Shown here: piece by piece, positions 33,168-45,668 of the stretch | Numbering within the stretch: the first letter of the stretch is position 1 | Layout: each line of letters begins with the position of its first letter | Source: Ziziphus jujuba | Lineage: Eukaryota > Streptophyta > Magnoliopsida > Rosales > Rhamnaceae | Length of the DNA: 64,000 nt | Reading direction: 5' to 3' | Assembly: GCF_031755915.1 (NCBI RefSeq) | Contig: NC_083379.1 | Coordinates: forward strand, 12,199,501-12,263,500 | Made by a program: the position numbers and the translations under genes | The notes under the pieces: model-generated | What the model saw: only the letters and a program-made list of their open reading frames with translations | What the model was told of the DNA's origin: nothing | Database searches by the model: none

Positions 33168-34933
33168 TTTACCTATTTGATAATTATCTTTCAGACATTT
33201 ATTTGAATTTTTCATCCCTCTTTTTGAATAATATTTAATGTTACATAAGATGGGATTGATTAGATTCATCATAAGTTATTAAATAGAGGTTTCACCCAAA
33301 AAAAAAAACAAAAAAAAGTTACTAAATAGAGGATTAGAAAAGAATTACATTTGACTTTTATTTCCAGTGCATTTTTTGTCCCCAGAAAGCAAAGAATTTA
33401 TTTCCTTCCATATAAACCACCATACAGTATGTATCAAAAAATATTGCACCCAAGTCAGAGATCCTAGCAAGCATCTCAAGGAGCCACCCCAAAAATTTGA
33501 AGTATTTTTGTTTCGAATTCGGAGCCAGGCAGTTACCAAACCAAACGATTGTATGCAAGAGCACTGAAAAAATAAAATAAAATAAAATAAATAAATGTAA
33601 GTATGATACAGTCTTGGATCCCTCTGAGCAACAGGGGCAAGAGTCATCATCAAAAAGTTAAATCTTTTCTTCTACTCTCCCCTGATCGAAATTGCATTAT
33701 TAAGCACTCACCATCAAAAAATAAAATAAAATAAAATTTGAACTTTGGTTGCACCTCAAGACTCCAAGTCACATATGTGCGATAAACGAATACAGCTGCT
33801 CCAATTGCCCATCTATCATTCCAAATGCTAACAGAGCGCGCATTAATCCCAATTCTCGAATTTGCCTTTCATCTTTGCTCTCAATCTTACACAACGGTCT
33901 GTCGCCTATAATCTACGGTCCTGAAGTAATCCATCATCTTTCATTCAAACGATAGATGTACAACATTGCTGAAACTTAATTTCATTCATCATTTGACAGA
34001 TTCTAAGAAAGTGGCTTTTCTTTTTTCATGTCTATATACATAACTCCTCTCTGTTTGCTCTGTTTTTGCCCTGTTTGCTCCGTTTTTTCCCAATACCTAA
34101 GTCATCTACATGAATTTCGCAGTGTGGAACACTGAATATCACCTTCTTCATAAAATAATCCCGTCTCCAACATTGCTGTCATGTAATTTGTTAATGTCTA
34201 CTCCTGTCATTTTTGTGATCGCCACCGGTTGGAGTTTTAGCAAGATCAGCTGAAAATTTCTTCTCCAATGCAACACAGACTCAGACTTTGATTCTAGAAA
34301 ATAAGAATTTGAGGAGAACTAAAGCCATATTGAATGAACAATAATACATGCAAATATTGTCGTTCAGCAAAGCAAGCCTTGCATGCACCGTTACTTACAC
34401 AACCACAAAAATTCTCGTTTGCACTATTTGGTTTGTAGCTGTCTTTTATAGTCATTTGTGATGATGTACTATTGAGTTTATCACAAAAGACTACAATTTT
34501 AAGCCGAAATTTATGTGAATTTTGTTTATATCCTTCGGTAGAACTATAACCTAGTGACTCTGCTAAGTGATTGCTGAAACCCATCTGTTGACCGTATTAC
34601 ATCCTCAGAATTATTTTATTGGCTATCAGTAAATTATGTATCCGCCCTTGATCATCATAGTTAAAGAAGCTGAATTGAAGAATAACAGGGAAGAACTATA
34701 GAAATTGAAAGTGTAAATGGATTTTCAATTGATTGAAGAGAGATACAAGTTTTTAAATATAAAAGCTGCAGAATTTTAAGACACACTCAAAGCTCTTTAA
34801 CAAACTAACTGAATATTAACTACAGGAACAACCACTGAAAATAACAACCACTTGATTTTTGCCACCTCTCAACCAAGCAGCAAAGTATTCCCAGCTCAGC
34901 TTTGACTGGTTAACTCCCTCAGAAGAAGCCACA
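33168..34933. other. Conserved module and 3' flank of WAK C
   Basis: The part 33340-33960 is the cluster module. The part 33990-34430 matches 13690-14178, and 34428-34933 matches the flank of WAK B. Small minus-strand frames (33358-33564 and 34294-34584) are open, but equivalent frames are not kept in the other copies, so I do not call genes. Confidence 0.5.
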
Positions 34934-36099
34934 TCAACTAGTCATCTGCTGGGAACACATTTGTCCACTAATATCAATAGAATAGAGGTCTGAAGGAGGA
35001 TCCTCCGTAAGCAAGTATTCTGTTTCTTCTGAACCCACATCACGTGTCCCCCATTGGTGCATTTCCATAGCTCTCTGTCCTTCTAGCTCCATTGCTATTT
35101 CTTTCATGCTAGGTCTTTCCTCACTTTTTATCCTTAGACATCTTTTCGCAAGATTGGCAACGTTCTTCAGTGCCTCTGTATTTCCCTCAATGATTATGTC
35201 ATCGTCAAGAATCTGGAATAATCTATCCTCTTTCATTGAAGAAACAAAGAACAACGCCAGGTTTCTTTCATTCTCAGGTCTATCAAGTGACATCACCCTC
35301 CTGCCCGTTAGTAGCTCCGCCAGAACAACTCCAAAACTATAGACATCACTCTTTTCTGTAAGCTGGCTTGTATGCATGTATTCTGGATCCAAGTACCCAA
35401 ATGTCCCTTGTACAACAGTTGTAAGTTGATTTTGGTCCAGAGGAATCAACCGTGAAGCCCCAAAGTCTGAAACTTTTGCTGTGTAGTATTTGTCAAGGAG
35501 TATATTTCCAGCTTTCACATCTCTGTGTATAATGGGCGTAGAAGTTGCAGAGTGGAGATATGCTAATGCGCTTGCAGTTTCGGTTGCTATCCTCAATCTG
35601 ACTTCCCAGGAAAGTGATGATCTTCCTTGCCCTTTGTTGTGAATATGTTCGAGAAGAGTCCCATTTTCAATGTACTCATAAACCAGCAAAGGAACTTCTG
35701 TCTCTAAGCAGCAACCTAAGAGCTTAACCACATTTCTATGGTTTATTTGCATCAGCACAATCACCTCATTGACGAATTGTTCATTACATGTTTCAGCACC
35801 AAATTTGGACTTCTTAATGGCAACCACCATGTTATTAGATGGTAGTACTCCTTTATAAACTATTCCATAGCCTCCTTGACCAAGAACTCTGCTTTCATGG
35901 AAATTGTCTGTGGCTCTTTTTAATTCTTCGGCACTGAAAATTTTTGTGGTCTCAAGAGATTGTCTACGACTTGACAACTGTTGCTGCAACATTAATCCAC
36001 CATTTTGTTCGAAGAACTGCTTTTTCAGTTTGATTATCTTTCTTTTCTTCATTCCCCAACATGTTAGGGAAATAACGATCAAAAGTGCTATGCTTACAC
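34934..36099 (-). CDS. WAK C, exon 3: transmembrane end and Ser/Thr kinase
   Basis: Residues 365-752 of the complete WAK. The exon finishes the membrane segment ([11 protein letters not shown], about 369-379), then the WAK juxtamembrane [14 protein letters not shown]. The kinase domain covers about 430-700: glycine loop G438-G443 (GQGGYG), lysine K460 (VAIKK), helix-C glutamate E476, catalytic H556-R557-D558 (RD type), D576-F577-G578, LDPEY 601-605 and the R693-P694 of subdomain XI. All catalytic residues are present, so an active kinase is expected. Family role: a plasma-membrane receptor kinase that senses pectin fragments and signals in growth and immunity. The C-terminal tail (710-752) is Glu/Ser-rich. 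Acceptor TGCAG lies at 36100-36104. Confidence 0.95.
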
Positions 36100-36723
36100 C
36101 TGCATGTATTTAAGAAAGAATAGTCTCCTGTTATACCAAACAATAACTAAGCTAGATTCTTATTTCAATATACAGGGAAAGAATAATGAAAGTTTTGTAA
36201 TGGCACATAGGGATCTGTTCTATGTAGATGCTTTGAGAAGAAAAAGCCGTTCAAAACGATTGAAAAAAATTAATGTTTTCCCATATTAAAAATCTTAAAA
36301 ATAAGTTTGAACAAAATTTTAGACAATATAAATATTTATTGTAATTATTGTATGTTTGATGTATCTCCGAGCAAATTTTCAATGCTTCCAGGAGCATAAT
36401 AAACTTTTTCCTACCTAAATGTTAAAATTCGGTCTTAGGTCTCAAAATTATTTGAGGTGTATGCCTTGATCAAACCTATAAATAAGTGTTTCATTATTCA
36501 TTTTCTTTTTGTTAAAATGAAAAACACGATGAGCCAGCGGTGTTATCTAGGTCTAAAAATTTGTTCTGTTTTTGCTTTTGTTTTGTTATTTATTTATTTA
36601 TTTTTGCAATAACCCAATTATGTATTATTAGATTAATTTTTATTCCAATATAGTATTAACGTAGGATTTCACGATTAATTAGGACGCATGTGATGAACGA
36701 ATACAGTACCAAAATATACGTAC
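36100..36723 (-). other. Intron 2 of WAK C
   Basis: The GTACGTA donor and TGCAG acceptor frame a 624-nt intron. The phase (one base carried over, G joined to GT) joins AMG to VSIALL without a stop. Confidence 0.85.
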
Positions 36724-36894
36724 CCATTGCAATACAGAGCAACAGAACTAATCTCTGAGACTGATTACTATTGCTGCAACCCGTTTCATTTCCATAGTGA
36801 TATCCTTTTGGACAAATGCAAGTCCAGTTCCCAGGTAAATTGTGGCATTGGCTATTTTTCGCACAGCGGTTTGGATCTTTGCACTCATCAATAT
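36724..36894 (-). CDS. WAK C, exon 2: calcium-binding EGF and start of membrane segment
   Basis: The 171-nt exon covers residues 308-365. It opens with DIDECKDPNRC after the TTTTCCAG acceptor and contains the six-cysteine EGF_CA module (C-x-C pair in NWTCICPKGY). It ends with the hydrophobic LVLLLCIAMG that starts the membrane helix. The N of CHNLPGNW sits at the usual Asp/Asn hydroxylation position. Calcium binding by this module is a family property. Confidence 0.92.
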
Positions 36895-38151
36895 CTGGAA
36901 AAATAAAATAAAAAACCGAGAGTTATTTTGTTTATTTATTTTACCAAGTTATAATAATTTCTACTCTAAATGATTATTTATGATGATTTGGACCTTGATT
37001 AAATTTAGACTGTAAGGTTCAAAAATATTCAAACTATTTTTAAAATTTTGTGATTTGTTACCTTTTACTTTTTAAAAATAGTTGATGTAAATAACCTGAT
37101 CGTAATACTGTATTAAATTTCTAAATAAAAGATACTAGAAATATGAAATTTTAAAGTTTGATTTCCGCTTTATAGTATTTTATGTATATAAATTAGTATC
37201 AATTAAGAGGAATGTGTTAAATCCCATCAATCAAAATTAAAAAAGTTTAAATTATAATAAATTGAAAAATTAAAAATTTAAATTATTCAGTTAAAAAATT
37301 AAAAGTAAAATTCCAAAAGTTAAAAGGTAATATGATATGTTTTTATTTATAAACCTATAACTTGTAGCACAATACACGATGCATGGTTGGGAAAGGGCAT
37401 GCTCTCATTTACTGGGACCGACTAGCAGTGCAACCTGTCCCTCCACTTAGATTCATGTTTTGTGCTAAAATTTTAAAAATAAATCTTGGACTTCTCAGTC
37501 CTTGAACTTAAGTGAAATTTTTTGTAAGCCCTTTGGTTTGTTCTAATTACACATACATCCTGCGTTTCTCAAAATTCATTATTTTTATATTTATATTTTG
37601 ATTTTTATCCAGTAATTTTCACGACTATAATTGTAATTTTACAGTATAATTTAATTATTAAATATTGATTTTATTTTTATTTTCGTTTGGTTTAATTTTA
37701 ATTGTTAAAACTATTAAAAATTGATACATAAATCTTTTCTAATTTAAAAAAAAAATAAACAAATTAATGTTAGCTTTTCAAAACTATATAACATCTACGT
37801 ACAATTTTAGCAAAATTAAAAGCTTCTAAATAAAATTTGCCCTCGAAGTTGAAAGGAAAACTTCCAACGAGGACATCTGCAAACGTTCTTGGAAAAAACG
37901 AAAGGAGGAAAAGTAGACACGTGTCTTTCTTCATTTACTGAACTAAAAAGTTTTAGTTTTATTCAATAAAATATTTCAGTGTTTTTTTGTTTTTAATTTT
38001 GTAATTTTGTTTTGTTCTGTACTTTTTTCTTTTTCTTTTAATTTTATTTATTATTATTCTTGGGAAACGTTGTGGCTATCATTTGTACATGTACATGTAT
38101 GATGCAGCGTACGTTAAAAATAAATTGAGAGGTGAAATTAAGAACCATTAC
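36895..38151 (-). other. Intron 1 of WAK C
   Basis: The intron is AT-rich, GT-AG, with no insertion visible. It is the empty-site version for the SINE in copy B. The donor is CACG/GTAATG. Confidence 0.8.
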
Positions 38152-39073
38152 CGTGGCAACCATCTGGTAGGTATGGGTTCCCTTCATAACCAGGCAAACA
38201 CTGGCAGAGATAACCAGCTGCATTGCTGGCGGCGACACACGTGACATTATTCCCTTTGCATGTGTAGTTGGCTCTCTTCTTTGCTTCATCACAGCTCTCC
38301 TTCCCAATCCCCCAATTTAAAACCGCCGGAAGCTTTTCTGTGCGATTCAATTCTTGGAAACTGGTATTGGAGAACTTGAACTTTCCTTGTTCAACCACGA
38401 AAGCATAGCTGCAGGGGTTAAAGTCATGTACAAAAGTGTGGTTGTTGTAGCTAGACAACGATATGGTCATGTTCTTGAGACCACTTGGGATGGAAATCTG
38501 GCAACACCCCACGCCCAAGCAAGACTGATGATCACTAGTAAAACTCTCATAGTCGATATCATTGCATGAGGAAACACAACCAATTACGTAGTTTTCTTTG
38601 CCTCTATAACCCTCAACGGTCGAGTAAGTGTCACAGCCGACGGCTATGAATGTGTTTCTTGCAGAAGAGACGTTATAATTTGCGAGCGAGAGCTGGGATT
38701 GGATGTGCTCTTCCCGCACGCCTTTCTTGTTGTAACAATCTCGGCCTATAAAGTTCATGACGCTCACCTCGCCATCTAGGGATATGTTTGTAACTTGAAG
38801 GTTACTTGAATTTAGATATAGGGAAGATTGGGTGCAATTGAGGTAAAATTTTCGATTTCCATTGAGGGAACACTCTGGGGTTATGCCAAAAGGGTATGGA
38901 ACTTTCACTCCACCGCAGTGGTCAGAGCAGTTAGGCAAGGAAATTGACTTATGAGAAGATTCTACTATTGTTGTTGTTGTTGCTGCTGCTGCTGCCAAGG
39001 CTGCTGCTATAAGAATAGAAATATATATCCCTACCAACGAGATGAAATGAGTTAGAAACTGCTTTGACTTCAT
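38152..39073 (-). CDS. WAK C, exon 1: signal peptide, GUB_WAK domain, EGF
   Basis: The exon gives 307 codons plus one base. I chose the ATG at 39071-39073 (MKSKQFLTHF) because copy B starts the same way and a signal peptide follows directly; a frame-open ATG at 39239-39241 would add 56 residues before it and is less likely. The signal peptide with an Ala/Thr-rich end covers about residues 1-38. The GUB_WAK domain begins LPNCSDHCGGVKVPYPFG at about residue 46, with many cysteines and N-glycosylation sites, and the first EGF (CQCLPGYEGNPY) ends the exon. With exons 2 and 3 the coding length is 2259 nt (752 residues), typical for WAKs. This is the only intact full-length gene in the window. Confidence 0.94.
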
Positions 39074-41200
39074 GACTGCTGCTATATCTAAACTTGGATT
39101 TGGAAAACTTTCTGGTATTGTTTTTTGAAGGGTATGGCTACCATACCCTTTATGGAGCAATGGGGAAGACTTTGGAATTGGAATTCTATCCGTACGTGTT
39201 GACGAGGTCGTAGTGTATGTTTCCTGGTTCCTCCGAACCATGGTAGAAAGATCGCCCCCAGAGGCAAAAAATTTTGTAATCCATACATGGGACCCATTTG
39301 ATATGACAATTTTTTTTTTTGTACTGGACCACGCGGTCTCGTGTCCACGCTATTTTTGCTCACTAGCCATATCCAATTTACTTAAGTATATGCAGATGCC
39401 CAACTAGTCGTCCGACACACGTTTTCTTTACCAAACAAAAAAATAAAATAAAATAAATAAATAAATAAAAACTAAGTTGACTTTACATGACTTTACATAG
39501 ATAAAAACAATTTTTTTGTTATTCTAAGTTGATTTAGTTTACGAATTTAAGTGTACATGATTGTATATTTTTAGTATTATATACTGTGTTTAAAATTAAA
39601 AATATTCATTGCTTAAGTAATTAAGATTACTTTTAGATAATATTTTCTTTAATTTCATGTACATTATTTCATTTTTTTCCATTTTATTTCTTATTAAAAT
39701 AATATAAACATAATAATGATGCATGTACCTAAGCTTTTGAAAATAGTTAAGCTGTTGAAAGTAGTTGATAGTTCAATATAATATTATAGTAATAGAGCTA
39801 GAGATTAAAAAAAGAAAAAAAAAAAAAGTCATGTGTTCAACCATTGTTTCTGAAAGGCATTAATTAGAGATCCATCATCACTATATTTAGATCTTCTTAA
39901 CTCTCCTTTTCAGGCTCGATCATATTGTTATTACTATTAAACTATTTAATTAATATTATATATGGCGAAATGGAGATATAATATGCATTTTAACCTACTC
40001 AAAAATATGATTACATACTTTCATGTATATAAATATAAATATTACATTAATATAATTTTTTGGGCTCCTATAAAAGATAATTTGTCTGCCCCATCTGCAG
40101 CCCCTTAAATAATGTGAATTACCAATAAATATATTCTCCTACATAAAATGAAAATGAAAAATGGAAAATAAAAAATAATCTGAAACTAAACGTCTTTTGG
40201 CCAATAGACGAAAAGATCTCCTCCACAGGCTAAAATAAAATTAGCAGACAAAGAAGGAGAAAATATCCTCTCGGTTTCTTAGAAAAACATCTCCAACTCA
40301 AGCAAAAATAGAAAGTATGCATCTTCGACCTAAAGTGACAAGAGAGGAGAAAAGTCACACATGGTGCAATTGGTCATGCTAGTTCTCGATAAGTTTGCAT
40401 TTCAAAAACAAGCAAATAAATTCCTCATTCTAGCTGAAAGCCAAAAAATAAATTATGCATCAAATAAATAGACAAAAGAAATAAAGAAGAAATTTCATGG
40501 AGTGTAATTGTTCATACTAGCACAGATGGATAAGTTTACTTTTCAAATCAACCGACCGAATCAACTCCTCGGTCTAACCAGGCTTGCTTTCGTCAAGGAG
40601 AAAATTACGTTTTCTTATAATACACGATATGAAATACGTTTTTTTGACATAAAACTATCCCTCTCTCTCGCCCTTAAACCACTGATTGTTGTCATCTTTT
40701 TTTATTTATTTATTTTTTAAAAAAGATAAGTTGGAAGAGGTGAATTTTTTTATAAAAAAACTATTTCATTTTTTTTTTTTGGGCTACATCTATTGAATTT
40801 TGCATATTTAGTTTTTTATACAGAAAAAAGATAAGAAAAAAGAAAGGACAGAATAGTCTCGTTGACCAATGTAAACTTATATGACTTGTTCTAAACACAG
40901 TTTTAATTGAAATATACATAGGATAGAGGCTATTATTTGAATATTTGATGGTTAATTTGGTTAAGGATCCGTTTGGTATAACTAATAAAACGAAGTTTTA
41001 ATTAGAGATTTATATAATAGATTTTTTTGAAAATTTTTTTTTATTAAAAATCTAATAAGTATTTGGTTGTAAATAAAAAAACTACATTAAATATTCATTA
41101 AGCTGTATTAAATGCTTATTGGATTTTTATATGAGTTTAAAAAAAATACTTTTTTAGAAAAATACAAAATTTAGCTTTCTTTAAATTAATTTAAAAAAAT

Positions 41201-41232
<32 letters not shown>

Positions 41233-41771
41233 TTGTCAACAAGTAGAGTTTTTTAAAAAAAGAAATTTTGGCCTTGAAATATAGTTTTTGGTCAAAAAGA
41301 ATATTTACCAAATACATACTAAATGCTCTAATGAAAATATCAAATTAAGAAATAATTTTATATTCTAATGAAAATATAATCCCTGATTTCTCTGCTTTTT
41401 CCTTGAAAGAAAGTATCTTGGATTAGCATCTATCTCATTGCCACAATAACCGATTCATCTAAAAGAGTGTTGCAGTTTCGAACACTCTTCTTCCAAAAGT
41501 GCCGGCCTCAAAGTCGCCATGATGAAATTTTTTAATGACTTTTGTGATGATCACCATCTGTTTGATTTCTAGCAATATTAACAAACTTTTGTTTTCCCTT
41601 TTTTTTATTTATTTTTTTATTTTATAAATTCATGACTAGTTGTTTTTATAATACTCTATTTATTGGATTAATTTATTTGTTGGCTTTCTGTAGGCTGTAG
41701 TTGAAAATCTAAAACTAATTGGATTCAATCCCCATTATATGTTGGGATCTACGTTTTTGGTTTTCTTGCAG
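39074..41771. other. Upstream region of WAK C and intron-like lead of copy F
   Basis: No gene is seen. The part 39199-40900 matches the flank of WAK B. TTGACG occurs at 39199-39204 and a W-box TTGACT at 39477-39482. From about 40915 the sequence resembles the WAK-like intron, with a MITE-like insert at about 40966-41330. Confidence 0.55.
40966..41330. mobile_element. MITE-like insertion in copy F intron
   Basis: The paralogous sequence near 28000 reads straight from GGTTAG to ATGCTCT, while here about 360 bp intervene. The insert ends are GGATCCGTTTGGTA and, inverted from the right, GTATGTATTTGGTA, which share the TTTGGTA core. A 3-bp TTA/CTA pair may be the target copy, which would fit a PIF/Harbinger-like MITE. 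An (AT)n tract lies inside. Confidence 0.55.
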
Positions 41772-41954
41772 ATATTGATGAGTAGAAAATTTCGAGCCCC
41801 TGCAATAAAAGTAGTACGTGCCAGAATTTACCTGGAAATTATAGTTGCATTTGTCAATGGAGACATTTCAAGTGAAACCGGTTGCAGCAAAGTTTGCATA
41901 TCAATCAGTCTCCCAGAGATCTTGTGGAAGCCGGCTATTACATTAGTATTATAG
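41772..41954 (+). pseudogene. Orphan WAK-like EGF exon F
   Basis: This is the paralogue of exon E in the duplicated block. After TTGCAG it reads DIDE then TAG in place of the first EGF cysteine, and a frame shift follows in the CICP region. No exon 1 or kinase is present. Confidence 0.8.
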
Positions 41955-43645
41955 CTATTATTTTTATTTCCTTATTTTTGTAAATATCTACCAGATATCT
42001 ATTTGATAATTATTTATTTAGACATTTATTTGACTTTTTCAGCCGCTCTTTTCGAATAATATGTGGTATTACATAGAATCGGATTGATTTGATTTATCAT
42101 TAAGTTATTATTTCTTTTTATAATTTATCATTAAGTGATTAAAAGCCGAATATTATAACATTTATGATACAAGTTTAACTCAAAGTTGTCAAGTGAGGTT
42201 AATTCAATGGGAAAAACATAAACATTTATCATTCGGAGGTCATAATTCGAAACGCCAAAAGAGGGGGGAAAAAATTGTGTCAGTTCACCAACGAGACCTT
42301 CTGAAATGGAAAACATTCATTAGGTACATTTAATTATATACTGATTTTTTATACTAAAAACCTAATTAAGAAAAATCAACCTTTTGAAATAGCCAATTAA
42401 ATTATTAATTGACATACCAATGGTGACAAATTGTATTTTAATTTTTTTTTTTCAAAAAACCAAAGAATTTATTTTCCCTTAAACCAAACTGTATGTGCCA
42501 TAATATTTTACAAAGTTGTTGTTGTAGAAACCTAGAACTAATTTCGACAATAAGCACTAAATAAAACACACAAATGTACAGTGGCTCTATCAAACTCGAC
42601 CTTCATCCTCATTGCTTAGGGGTCAAGCTTCTGCACTATATGAATGTTTTGTTTACAAGCTTAATCATAGACCCTCTAATGGAGGATTTACATAAGAATT
42701 CCTAAAATCAAGTCCAAAATCTGAATACACTCATTTGCTCTCCGATCTCCCTAGAGATCTGTCTCAAACCCACATTGAGAATAAAAAATAAAAATAAAAA
42801 AGAAAAGGAAGAATGAGTTCTAAAGTTAAAGGGATTTCTTTGCACAAAGGTTTCTACGTGGTCTGCGATTTGTCCACTCTCTGTTTCCTACCAAGGAAGA
42901 AGAAGACCAGTTATATATATATAGAACTTCTATTTATGTTATCAAACAAATTATATATAATCCAATTATAAATTTTTATTTTTATTTCTATTTAAAATTA
43001 TTATTAAAGATATTTACTAATTAAACATATTTGTATTCGAAAATATAATATTCAACATTTTAAATGTGCTCAGAAATATATAATTAAATATTTTAAATAT
43101 ATTTAGAAATATGCGATTGAACTTTTTTAGATATAAATATTTTAGATGTATTTAAAAGTATACAACTAAACATCTTAAATGTATTCAAAAGTATGTGATT
43201 GAACGTCTTCACATACAAACATCTCAAATATATTAAAAAAATATATGACTGAACATCTCAAATATGTTTAAAAGTATAAAATCAGATATTTTTAGAGACA
43301 TTTATAATTTTAAAACTGAACATTTCAAGAAATATATATTTCCATTACCCAAAATTGATCTAACCGAAAAGAAAATTTTGTAAAATTTTTATAATTATCA
43401 GTTTTGTCCAAAAACATTATGAAGAGTTTTCATGAAATAGTGTTTGATTTATAAATAATTTGTGAATTTTTTTTTTGTTAAGACTTTATAAATCATATAT
43501 ATTTAAGATATTAGAAATATTGTATAAAATTATTTTATATTTTTTATATATTTAAATAGTAAAATATAAAAAACTATACCATGTATAGTTATAGTTTTTT
43601 TGTTTTTTTTTATTTTTATTTTTTTATACAATTGTGAAAAAAGCT

Positions 43646-43683
<38 letters not shown>

Positions 43684-45668
43684 AAAAGACCAAAAAGGAT
43701 GCATTCTATTAATTTGCTTCAATAGCTTCGAAAGTGACATGGCAAGCAGCCTGTTGTAATTGATGTGGCAGTAAAGTGATGCTGTTTTGATCCTGGTGTC
43801 TAAATTCTGTAGTTTCTCTTCTCTCTTCCTGATCCTTGGCTTATGAACACAGATACGGACACCCTATTTTGAGTATTATTTTCTCACAAAGCGTTCTCAT
43901 TGGACCAAGTTAGACAAGCTAGGAAGCATATCAAGAAGCCACACCCAAAATTCGAAGCATTTTGGTTCCGAATTCGGAGCCGTGAGTTACCAAACCAAAA
44001 CGATTAGATTGACGGGAACTCAAGAAATAAATGTATAAGTAAATAATAAAAGTCTTGGATTCCTCTAAGCAAAAAAGGGGCAAGAATCATCATTTTTTTT
44101 TTTTTCTTTTTTAATCTTCGACTCCACCCTGACCAAGATTGCATTATTGTGCACTAACCATTCAATAATAAAATAAAATAAAACACCCACCCACTGAAAA
44201 CTTTGGTTGCACCTCAGGACTCAGTCTCATATGTGTGATAGCTAGACAAATCCAGCAGCTCCGATGCCCATCTATCATTCCAAATGCTAACAGAGCGCGT
44301 ATTCCCAATTCTCGAATTTGCTTGTCATCTTTTCTCTCCACCTCACACAAGAGTCCGTGGTCTGTAATCTACGGTTTTGAAGTAACCAATCATCTTTTAT
44401 TCAAGAGATGTACAACAAAACTTAATTCTTCCACCATTTGACCGATTCAAACAAAGTGATATTTTTTCCTGTTAATTTGCATAACTCTTCAAAGAAAGTG
44501 ACATTTCCATCAAGCCTGTAAATAGGTGCTAGTTTAAGTCTTGTAACATGGATAATACAGAAATTTAGATACTCCAGAGAATCTTTGATACAAATTTTTA
44601 TGTATTGATTTCTGAAGAGAAATAATAATAAATCTTTTCTACCTAATTTTTGTGGTTTTTTTTTTATTCTTTTTTTGGTGGTCAGAAAATCACAATGTGT
44701 GGGGCAATTATTGGGTTAATAGCATGCAAATCCAAATGTTTAGCCCATATAACGAGATAGTTGTTTCTTATTGAAGAAACTAATCAGCTGGTTAGTGAAA
44801 TAGCAGGAAGAGAAGGAATCGTACGAGTCTTCCCCTGTTTTCCTTTCCAGATATATATCTCTCTGTTTTTCTAGCCTTTCCGAACCCTTTTATTTCTTTA
44901 TTTCCAAATCTCAGTAACAGAACCACAACAAATTAAAATAAAATAAAAAATAAATCCTATTATTATTGATTCAATTGTCAATATATATATATATATATAT
45001 CGCACGGTTTTGCATTTATGTTTCGTTCCTCAATTTCCTTAAGTTAAGGGCAATTGTTCGCTTTCAAAGAAACAATTAATAATAATTAATAAATTTATTT
45101 GAAGCAAGGAAGCTATATATTATTAAGTAAAAAAATAAAAACCAAAGACAAAAAACAAATATGCTACCAAACACAGCACTTAAGATGTTGATTTCAATAC
45201 ATAGCTTTTTAAAAAAAAAAAAAAAAAAAAAAAAGGGATGAGGGGAATTGTTTTAAACTCTAAGAAAAAATTGATATTTCATTTTAATCTTTTGTTAGTT
45301 ATGAATAAAATAAATGTGATAGCTGTCAAATTAAAGGTCTTCTGACAAAGAATTTTAATGAGAAATGTCAGCAGACTGCAAAAAGAAAAAAAAATTACAA
45401 ATCCCATAATTTTCAGATTGTCATAATTAGTGTCCTCACTAAATTTGTCTCACTCTCTGTAGTCAACCCGACGATACCAAAATAATACAACGTAGTTAGG
45501 AAGGAGCTAGGTATACAGCTAGGCTACATATATTACAGAGGATCCTAATTTGTTAATTAATTACTTCTTCAATGTTTAGCAAAAAAATACTTCTTCTTCA
45601 ATGGTGCATGCATTGATTGCCATCGAAAGTGATTGATCGATTCAAATCCTGCGACAAAAGAGGACATG
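41955..45668. other. Intergenic region between copy F and gene D
   Basis: No gene is seen. The parts 42450-42900 and 43850-44420 are the cluster module, separated by an AT-rich insert (about 42920-43680) that copy E lacks; the insert has a degenerate tandem repeat (see 43010-43330). A long (AT)n microsatellite is at 43649-43680 and another near 44979-45000. An A-run is at about 45211-45234. Confidence 0.55.
43010..43330. repeat. Degenerate AT-rich tandem repeat
   Basis: About eight imperfect units of roughly 35-45 bp share the core AACATCTTAAATGTATT followed by AAAAGTAT and GATTG. The region belongs to an insert absent from the paralogous block at about 29520. Confidence 0.5.

Noticed and set aside
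33345..33653. Minus-strand frames in the conserved module
   Set aside because: Not open in the equivalent segments at 13100 and 54340, so there is no support for a protein.
34294..34584. 96-codon minus-strand frame downstream of WAK C
   Set aside because: The equivalent in block 1 is interrupted by Copia-2 and no known motif is visible; probably flank or UTR.
39074..39241. Upstream ATG extension of WAK C exon 1
   Set aside because: It would put 56 hydrophilic residues before the signal peptide, and copy B supports the later ATG.
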